DNA of 5,836 nt from Bacillota bacterium. Lineage in GTDB: Bacteria > Bacillota > Clostridia > Lachnospirales > Lachnospiraceae. Location: positions 1 to 5,836 of the forward strand of contig JAEYWQ010000201.1 of NCBI GenBank assembly GCA_023428885.1. The letters run 5' to 3'. This document shows positions 1 to 3,562 of this stretch, in pieces (position 1 is the first letter of the stretch; every line of letters begins with the position of its first letter). Under the pieces are notes generated by a model. The model was not told the DNA's origin, made no database searches, and saw only the letters and a program-made list of their open reading frames with translations. The position numbers and the translations under genes are program-made.

Positions 1-141
1 GCGAAATACTTCATAATATTTCTTATCCACATAACTTTTGGAACCACACCAAATAATCTGTGCATCTTTATGTTGTAACAATAATCGAACAAGCTCTTGT
101 CCTGCATAACCTGTAGAACCAATAATACCTACTTTTACCAT
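1..141 (-). CDS. argC: N-acetyl-gamma-glutamyl-phosphate reductase, N-terminal part (cut by window edge)
   Basis: ArgC makes N-acetylglutamate semialdehyde by NADPH-dependent reduction of N-acetylglutamyl phosphate, the third step of ornithine/arginine synthesis, in the cytosol. Only the first 47 codons are present, starting MVKVGIIGSTGYAGQELVRL. A short beta strand followed by GSTGYAG (residues 8-14) is the Rossmann dinucleotide-binding loop typical of the longer, type 1 ArgC proteins (about 345 residues). The later SKSYVDKKYYEVF also fits the family. The ATG at 141-139 is preceded by AAAGGTG at 155-149 with 7 nt spacing, which fixes the start. The catalytic Cys and the rest of the protein lie beyond the left edge. 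In many Firmicutes argC heads an argCJBD operon; that cannot be seen here. Probable control by an arginine repressor is described under the upstream boxes. Confidence 0.93.
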   Translation of the reverse strand, partial: MVKVGIIGSTGYAGQELVRLLLQHKDAQIIWCGSKSYVDKKYYEVFR

Positions 142-249
142 CTTCTCACACCTTTCTTTATATTAAGATCAACTTAAGTACATCATAACTTGATAGCGTT
201 TTGTATTTCCATCACCCGAAGCACAATCGTGTATAAAAATTTATATGTA

Positions 250-267
250 CTGGTATTTTTATTCATG
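250..267 (-). promoter_or_regulatory. Candidate ArgR/AhrC operator (ARG box) in the argC leader
   Basis: Read on the minus strand this is CATGAATAAAAATACCAG. It matches the Bacillus subtilis AhrC box consensus as I remember it (CATGAATAAAAATKCAAK) at 16 of 18 positions, including the first 13 in a row. It lies about 110 bp upstream of the argC start and downstream of the proposed promoter. A second CATGAA (276-271) sits 9 bp further upstream and could be part of a weaker half site. The assignment is by motif only. AT-rich spacers give some chance matches, but 13 contiguous positions is well above what I would expect by chance. Confidence 0.7.
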
Positions 268-308
268 ATTTTCATGTTTTATGCACTCTATTACTAAAAC
301 TTTTCATA

Positions 309-337
309 ATTATACATCTCAATTAAAAAATATGCAA
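309..337 (-). promoter_or_regulatory. Probable argC promoter
   Basis: On the minus strand there is a perfect -10 TATAAT (314-309) and, exactly 17 bp upstream, TTGCAT (337-332) as a weak -35. Transcription would begin near 302, giving argC a leader of about 160 nt. A candidate ARG box (321-338) covers the -35 and spacer, as expected for a repressed arginine promoter. A weaker alternative closer to the gene is TGGAAA (211-206), 18 bp, TATGAT (187-182), which would give a leader of about 35 nt. Confidence 0.5.
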
Positions 338-338
338 G
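321..338 (+). promoter_or_regulatory. Candidate ARG box overlapping the argC promoter
   Basis: The plus-strand sequence AATTAAAAAATATGCAAG matches 14 of 18 positions of the remembered AhrC consensus CATGAATAAAAATKCAAK, with the right half ATGCAAG exact. It covers the -35 element and spacer of the proposed argC promoter. Its partner box starts 22 bp away at 343, about two helical turns, a spacing similar to the paired boxes bound by hexameric ArgR. On its own the match is modest; position and pairing strengthen it. Confidence 0.5.
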
Positions 339-342
339 TAAG

Positions 343-360
343 AATTAATAAAAATTCAAA
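343..360 (+). promoter_or_regulatory. Candidate ARG box upstream of the argC promoter
   Basis: The plus-strand sequence AATTAATAAAAATTCAAA matches 15 of 18 positions of the remembered AhrC consensus, including AATAAAAATTCAA without a break. It lies just upstream of the proposed -35 and is separated by 4 bp from the box at 321-338, so the two could be bound by one ArgR/AhrC hexamer. Confidence 0.55.
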
Positions 361-401
361 ATAGATTTTCTAGATATTATCAAGGATTTGCATAAATAGG
401 T

Positions 402-433
402 AAAAAAAAACTCCACTTGATAATAAGTGGAGT
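402..433 (-). terminator. Rho-independent terminator of the PAP2-maf unit
   Basis: Plus-strand ACTCCACTT (410-418) and AAGTGGAGT (425-433) are exact inverted repeats, giving a 9-bp stem with a 6-nt loop. On the minus strand the stem runs straight into nine T residues (410-402, the outermost T shared with the stem). This is a textbook intrinsic terminator. It begins 16 bp after the maf stop codon and ends transcription before the argC control region, so argC is expected to rely on its own promoter. Confidence 0.93.
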
Positions 434-449
434 CTGTCTTTCCTATATC

Positions 450-1031
450 CTATGCTATTTCATTCATTTCTTTAATTACTTGATATAAGTGAGCGATTGG
501 CAAACCAACGATGGTATAAAAATCCCCTTCGATGCGCTTCACATAACAGGCAAATTTCCCTTGAATAGCATATGCACCCGCTTTATCCATCGGTTCCTTA
601 GTAGCTATATAATCCCAGACTTCTTGCTCTGTCATCTTGGCAATCCATACCCTTGCAGCTTCGTAAAAGGTATGTTCTCGAATACTTCCGTCTACTTCTT
701 TTACAATCACAGTGACACCTGTGAACACTTCATTATAATTATTTTGCAAGAGCCAAATCATACGAAATGCATCCTCAGCTGATTTAGGTTTCCCTAGAAT
801 CTCATTCTCGCAAACAACAATGGTATCCGAGCCGATTACCATTACTGGTCCTGACTGTTGGTTAGCAATATCTTTGGCTTTTTGTTTTGATAATTCTTGT
901 ACCAATTCCACTGGACTGGAATTGGACATATCCTCATCCTTCGTACTTGGTATCACAGTAAATGGTATACCAACCTGACTTAATATTTCTTTTCTTCTTG
1001 GTGAATTGGATGCTAATATAATTGGGTACAT
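450..1031 (-). CDS. maf: Maf-family nucleoside triphosphate pyrophosphatase (dTTP/UTP type)
   Basis: Maf proteins hydrolyse non-canonical or excess nucleoside triphosphates (dTTP, UTP and modified forms) to the monophosphate and pyrophosphate. They are cytosolic house-cleaning enzymes also linked to septum control. Counted from the ATG at 1031 the protein has 193 residues, close to the 189 of B. subtilis Maf. Visible motifs: SNSPRRK (8-14), the phosphate-binding N-terminal loop; GSDT (67-70) with the catalytic Asp69; GKP (80-82); FTGV (103-106); DKAGAYAIQG (149-158); GDFYTIVGLP (169-178). The KEPMDKAGAY...QG block closely resembles B. subtilis Maf and favours the YhdE-like dTTP/UTP subgroup. 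Start choice: ATG 1031 gives the usual family N-terminus (MYPIILAS) and follows GAGAGGA, though only 4 nt away. An upstream ATG at 1043 would add MRGF and overlap the preceding stop as ATGA, suggesting translational coupling. Either is possible. The stop is TAG, followed by a terminator. Confidence 0.95.
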   Translation of the reverse strand: MYPIILASNSPRRKEILSQVGIPFTVIPSTKDEDMSNSSPVELVQELSKQKAKDIANQQSGPVMVIGSDTIVVCENEILGKPKSAEDAFRMIWLLQNNYNEVFTGVTVIVKEVDGSIREHTFYEAARVWIAKMTEQEVWDYIATKEPMDKAGAYAIQGKFACYVKRIEGDFYTIVGLPIAHLYQVIKEMNEIA

Positions 1032-1039
1032 AAATCCTC

Positions 1040-1741
1040 TCATTCTTTGGTTACTACTAAATTATTCTTTATTGCAGGAATCATCATTTCTAGAGTACGA
1101 CATTTAGAAAATAATCGATTATATTGCGGTACATAGGCAATGAAGTACATCAGCACCGATAAGCCCACTGCATAATAGAAATCAATAATGGAATGTTGTT
1201 TCACTAATACTGTAGACATACAAATCAAGGTACTTAAAATGGTGACAGTAAAAATTATTATTTTATTTTTATTCAATCTACTGCATTTTAATACAGCAAT
1301 TGCAATTCCGATAGAATTAAAACAATGAATACTTGGACATACATTGGTACCTGGGTCAATGGTATATATAATACGTGTCAAATCAATTAGTACATTGTCT
1401 CTGTGTAAACGATCTAAATCAGGTCGAAAATAAACTCCAGTTGGATATATAGTATATGCAAGCAAGCATATCGTCATTCCAATAAATAAAAACATACAGA
1501 TTCGATAGAACTCTTCCCTCGATGTAAAGAAGAAATAGGAAACTGCAAGTGGTACATATGGAAACCACAAATAATATGGTATAATAAACCATTCATTGAA
1601 TGGAATCAGGCTATCAATAGAGGATTCAATCGCATGAAATGCATCCGCACTCTTTTGGTTTAAATAAAAAAACCAAATCAAGTAGATAATAAAATACGAT
1701 AGTATCCATGCATGGCTATATTTCTTTATTAAGTTTTTCAT
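1040..1741 (-). CDS. PAP2-superfamily (PAP2_3/Aur1-like) integral membrane phosphatase or phosphotransferase
   Basis: The protein has 233 residues with about six hydrophobic segments (roughly 12-28, 52-72, 78-98, 138-152, 161-179, 188-204). The PAP2 active-site motifs are present in variant form: YPTGVYFRP (99-107) in place of the classical KxxxxxxRP, PSIH (136-139) with catalytic His139, and KQHSIIDF (181-188) with His183 and Asp187. PT...RP plus HSxxD is the style of the PAP2_3/inositol phosphorylceramide synthase-like branch. It probably acts on a lipid phosphate or diphosphate at the membrane surface; the substrate cannot be told from sequence. The ATG at 1741 is chosen because GGGAG lies 7 nt upstream. 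An in-frame ATG at 1789 would add 16 residues of uncharacteristic sequence without a good binding site. It is followed directly by maf, either with a 4-bp ATGA overlap or an 8-bp gap, so the two are probably co-transcribed. No strong promoter was found upstream; TATAAC at 1818-1813 is a weak -10 candidate. Confidence 0.85.
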   Translation of the reverse strand: MKNLIKKYSHAWILSYFIIYLIWFFYLNQKSADAFHAIESSIDSLIPFNEWFIIPYYLWFPYVPLAVSYFFFTSREEFYRICMFLFIGMTICLLAYTIYPTGVYFRPDLDRLHRDNVLIDLTRIIYTIDPGTNVCPSIHCFNSIGIAIAVLKCSRLNKNKIIIFTVTILSTLICMSTVLVKQHSIIDFYYAVGLSVLMYFIAYVPQYNRLFSKCRTLEMMIPAIKNNLVVTKE

Positions 1742-1820
1742 ATCATTTCTCCCTTTTCGGTGAATACCACAGTTTTCCCCGTATGTCACTAGTTATTTCG
1801 ATATTGAACTCAGTTATATT

Positions 1821-1850
1821 ACACCCTTTTTTAAGATTTTACCACACCCT
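1821..1850. repeat. Short direct repeat ACACCCT in the PAP2/argG divergent spacer
   Basis: ACACCCT occurs at 1821-1827 and again at 1844-1850, 23 bp from start to start. Read on the minus strand (AGGGTGT twice) the pair lies just upstream of a weak -10 (TATAAC, 1818-1813) that could serve the PAP2-maf unit. It may be a paired protein-binding site or coincidence. No known regulator motif was recognised. Confidence 0.3.
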
Positions 1851-1908
1851 GGATAATGGAACAACCTACTTTTCTTTAGATTACATTAAGATTTTATTAA
1901 AAAGAGTA

Positions 1909-1937
1909 TTGAAAATACAAAAGATTTGATGTATATT
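1909..1937 (+). promoter_or_regulatory. argG promoter
   Basis: TTGAAA (1909-1914) and TATATT (1932-1937) are separated by exactly 17 bp, a good sigma-A-type promoter. Transcription would start near 1944, giving a leader of about 40 nt before the argG ATG at 1983. The -35 lies inside a small perfect inverted repeat GTATT-gaa-AATAC (1906-1918). A candidate ARG box covers the start of transcription. Confidence 0.7.
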
Positions 1938-1947
1938 TATAACATTC

Positions 1948-1965
1948 AATCAATTTTTATTCAAA
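1948..1965 (-). promoter_or_regulatory. Candidate ARG box in the argG 5' leader
   Basis: The minus strand reads TTTGAATAAAAATTGATT, 14 of 18 matches to the remembered AhrC consensus. It shares the exact 11-mer TGAATAAAAAT with the box at 250-267 upstream of argC. It lies about +4 to +21 from the predicted argG transcription start and just before the AGGAGG, a typical repressor position. A weaker 12/18 match at 1884-1901 could be a second site. Confidence 0.55.
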
Positions 1966-1982
1966 CATTAGGAGGCATTATT

Positions 1983-3209
1983 ATGAAAGAGAAAGTTATC
2001 CTTGCATATTCGGGTGGTCTAGATACCACAGCTATTATCCCTTGGTTAAAGGAAAATTATGATTATGAAGTAATCTGTTGTTGTATTGATGTAGGCCAGG
2101 GTAATGAGTTAGACGGTTTAGAAGAAAGAGCTCAATTGTCAGGTGCTACTAAATTATATATTGAACATTTGACCGATGAATTCGTGGATGAATATGTAAT
2201 TCCTTGCGTGAAAGCAAATGCTATCTACGAGAATAAGTACTTATTAGGAACTTCCATGGCTCGTCCTGTCATCGCTAAGAAATTGGTGGAAGTAGCTAGA
2301 AAGGAAGGTGCCGTTGCAATATGTCATGGTGCTACTGGTAAAGGAAATGACCAGGTACGTTTTGAGTTAGGTATCAAAGCATTAGCTCCTGATCTAAAAA
2401 TCATCGCCCCTTGGAGATGTAATGAAACTTGGAAGATGCAGTCCCGCGAAGATGAGATTGAATACTGCAAGGCTCATGGAATTGATCTTCCATTCGACGC
2501 TAGTCACAGCTACAGCCGCGATCGTAATCTATGGCACATCAGCCATGAAGGCTTAGAATTAGAAGATCCAGCTAATGCACCAGATTATGATCACTTGTTA
2601 GTACTTGGTGTTTCTCCTGAGAAAGCACCAGAGGAAGGAGAAAGCATCTCCTTATCCTTTGAAAAAGGTGTCCCAGTTGCTCTCAATGGTAAGAAAATGA
2701 AAGCTTCTGATATTATTGCAGAATTAAATACTCTTGGTGGCAAGCACGGAGTTGGTATCGTTGATATCGTTGAAAATCGTGTTGTTGGGATGAAATCCCG
2801 CGGTGTTTATGAAACTCCTGGTGGAACCATCTTAATGGAGGCGCATACTCAATTAGAAGAATTAATTTTAGATCGTGCAACTTTAACTTGTAAAAAAGAA
2901 ATTGGCAATAAATTTGCTGATGTTGTATATGAAGGAAAATGGTTCACACCACTTCGTGAAGCATTACAAGCATTTGTTGAAGTAACTCAGCAATATGTAA
3001 CTGGTGAAGTAAAGTTAAAGCTTTACAAAGGTAACATCATTAAGCAGGGTACTACGTCTCCATATTCCTTATATAATGAAAGCATTGCATCCTTTACCAC
3101 CGGTGACTTATATGATCATCATGATGCGGAAGGATTTATCAACCTATTTGGCTTATCCTTAAAGGTTCGTGCAATGAAGATGGCAGAAGCAGAAAACAAT
3201 CAGAAATAA
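1983..3209 (+). CDS. argG: Argininosuccinate synthase
   Basis: ArgG condenses citrulline and aspartate with ATP, via a citrullyl-AMP intermediate, to give argininosuccinate, AMP and pyrophosphate; it is the penultimate step of arginine synthesis and acts in the cytosol as a tetramer. The protein is complete at 408 residues, the usual size. Visible signatures: AYSGGLDTT (8-16), the N-type ATP pyrophosphatase P-loop; YLLGTSMARP (86-95), a citrulline/ATP-site signature; HGATGKGNDQVRFE (115-128), the second family signature; SYSRDRNLWHIS and the ETPGGTIL region further on. The ATG at 1983 has a perfect AGGAGG (1970-1975) 7 nt upstream. The frame stays open upstream to an ATG at 1926, but that would lie before the ribosome site and overlap the -10, so it is rejected. 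No argH follows. The gene is single, with its own promoter and probable arginine repression, and ends before two strong hairpins. Confidence 0.98.
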   Translation: MKEKVILAYSGGLDTTAIIPWLKENYDYEVICCCIDVGQGNELDGLEERAQLSGATKLYIEHLTDEFVDEYVIPCVKANAIYENKYLLGTSMARPVIAKKLVEVARKEGAVAICHGATGKGNDQVRFELGIKALAPDLKIIAPWRCNETWKMQSREDEIEYCKAHGIDLPFDASHSYSRDRNLWHISHEGLELEDPANAPDYDHLLVLGVSPEKAPEEGESISLSFEKGVPVALNGKKMKASDIIAELNTLGGKHGVGIVDIVENRVVGMKSRGVYETPGGTILMEAHTQLEELILDRATLTCKKEIGNKFADVVYEGKWFTPLREALQAFVEVTQQYVTGEVKLKLYKGNIIKQGTTSPYSLYNESIASFTTGDLYDHHDAEGFINLFGLSLKVRAMKMAEAENNQK

Positions 3210-3216
3210 TTATTGA

Positions 3217-3241
3217 GGGCTGTATCATTATGATACAGCCC
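3217..3241 (+). terminator. Perfect hairpin just after argG (possible terminator or 3' stabiliser)
   Basis: GGGCTGTATCAT (3217-3228) and ATGATACAGCCC (3230-3241) are exact inverted repeats around a single T; a realistic fold is a 10-bp stem GGGCTGTATC/GATACAGCCC with a 5-nt loop. It begins 7 nt after the argG stop. The following CCTTGTATATAC is not a U-tract, and the minus strand has none either, so it is not a classical intrinsic terminator. Position suggests it still marks or protects the argG mRNA end. Confidence 0.6.
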
Positions 3242-3250
3242 CTTGTATAT

Positions 3251-3291
3251 ACGATATCAGGGGGGTATCTAACGATACCCCCTGATATCGT
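3251..3291 (+). terminator. Second, longer hairpin after argG (possible terminator)
   Basis: The left arm 3251-3269 and right arm 3274-3291 pair over 18 bp, with one extra G in the left arm's G6 run against C5 on the right; the loop is TAAC (3270-3273). The outer stem contains GATATC on both arms and the apex is GTATC/GATAC, the same apex as the hairpin 9 bp upstream. No T-run follows (GTTCACTCCC). The structure is very stable and could block polymerase or exonucleases. It could also be a recognition palindrome at the DNA level. Confidence 0.6.
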
Positions 3292-3448
3292 GTTCACTCC
3301 CATCCCCATATGCATTAGATATACAAATACCGAATAATACTAGTCATTATGTTATTATCAAAAGCTAGATTCCTCTATTTAATATCGTATATGACACTAA
3401 TTGACAAAATGTGATGAGTAATTCTGACTACATCTCAAAAATGTCGTA
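3292..3448. other. Intergenic stretch with no recognised feature
   Basis: This AT-rich stretch follows the twin hairpins. It holds one good TTGACA (3401-3406), but no -10 lies at 16-18 bp. A 21-codon ATG-to-stop frame at 3349-3414 lacks a ribosome binding site. No tRNA, riboswitch or repeat was recognised. Confidence 0.5.
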
Positions 3449-3465
3449 TCTTATCTTTCATAAGA
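3449..3465. repeat. Small inverted repeat upstream of the GH94 promoter
   Basis: TCTTAT (3449-3454) and ATAAGA (3460-3465) are exact inverted repeats with a 5-bp centre. It ends 20 bp upstream of the -35 hexamer, a place where an activator or repressor could bind. No known operator is matched, and 6-bp arms in AT-rich DNA can occur by chance. Confidence 0.3.
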
Positions 3466-3485
3466 ATCATGGATGAGATTAAACA

Positions 3486-3514
3486 TTGTTTCACTATTTT
3501 TGCTATGCTATAAT
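3486..3514 (+). promoter_or_regulatory. Promoter of the GH94 phosphorylase gene, extended -10 type
   Basis: TTGTTT (3486-3491), 17 bp, then TGC-TATAAT (3506-3514): a perfect -10 hexamer with the extended TGn element and optimal spacing. Transcription would start near 3521 and leave a leader of about 42 nt. This is the strongest promoter in the window, fitting a well-expressed sugar-catabolic gene. I saw no convincing CcpA cre site (WTGNAANCGNWNNCW) overlapping it. Confidence 0.8.
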
Positions 3515-3562
3515 TGGGCTAGTAGTAAAAAGTAAATATGATTATAAAAGGAGATTAGGGTT

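Noticed and set aside
142..320. Arginine T-box riboswitch upstream of argC
   Set aside because: There is no AGGGTGGTACCGCG-like T-box sequence, no specifier stem and no terminator hairpin before the argC start.
489..782. Plus-strand open frame of 97 codons
   Set aside because: It lies wholly antisense within maf, which has clear family motifs; no ribosome binding site or recognisable protein.
1708..1929. Plus-strand open frame of 73 codons upstream of argG
   Set aside because: It is antisense to the PAP2 start and runs over the argG -35; it has no ribosome site and no family resemblance.
1926..1982. Upstream in-frame ATG extending argG by 19 residues
   Set aside because: The added sequence would begin at the promoter -10 and precede a perfect AGGAGG correctly spaced for the ATG at 1983, where ArgG homologues begin.
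3349..3414. Possible 21-residue small protein
   Set aside because: It has no Shine-Dalgarno sequence or nearby promoter and a composition typical of random AT-rich DNA.
3401..3429. TTGACA as a second GH94 promoter
   Set aside because: No acceptable -10 hexamer occurs at 16-18 bp; the element at 3486-3514 is far better.
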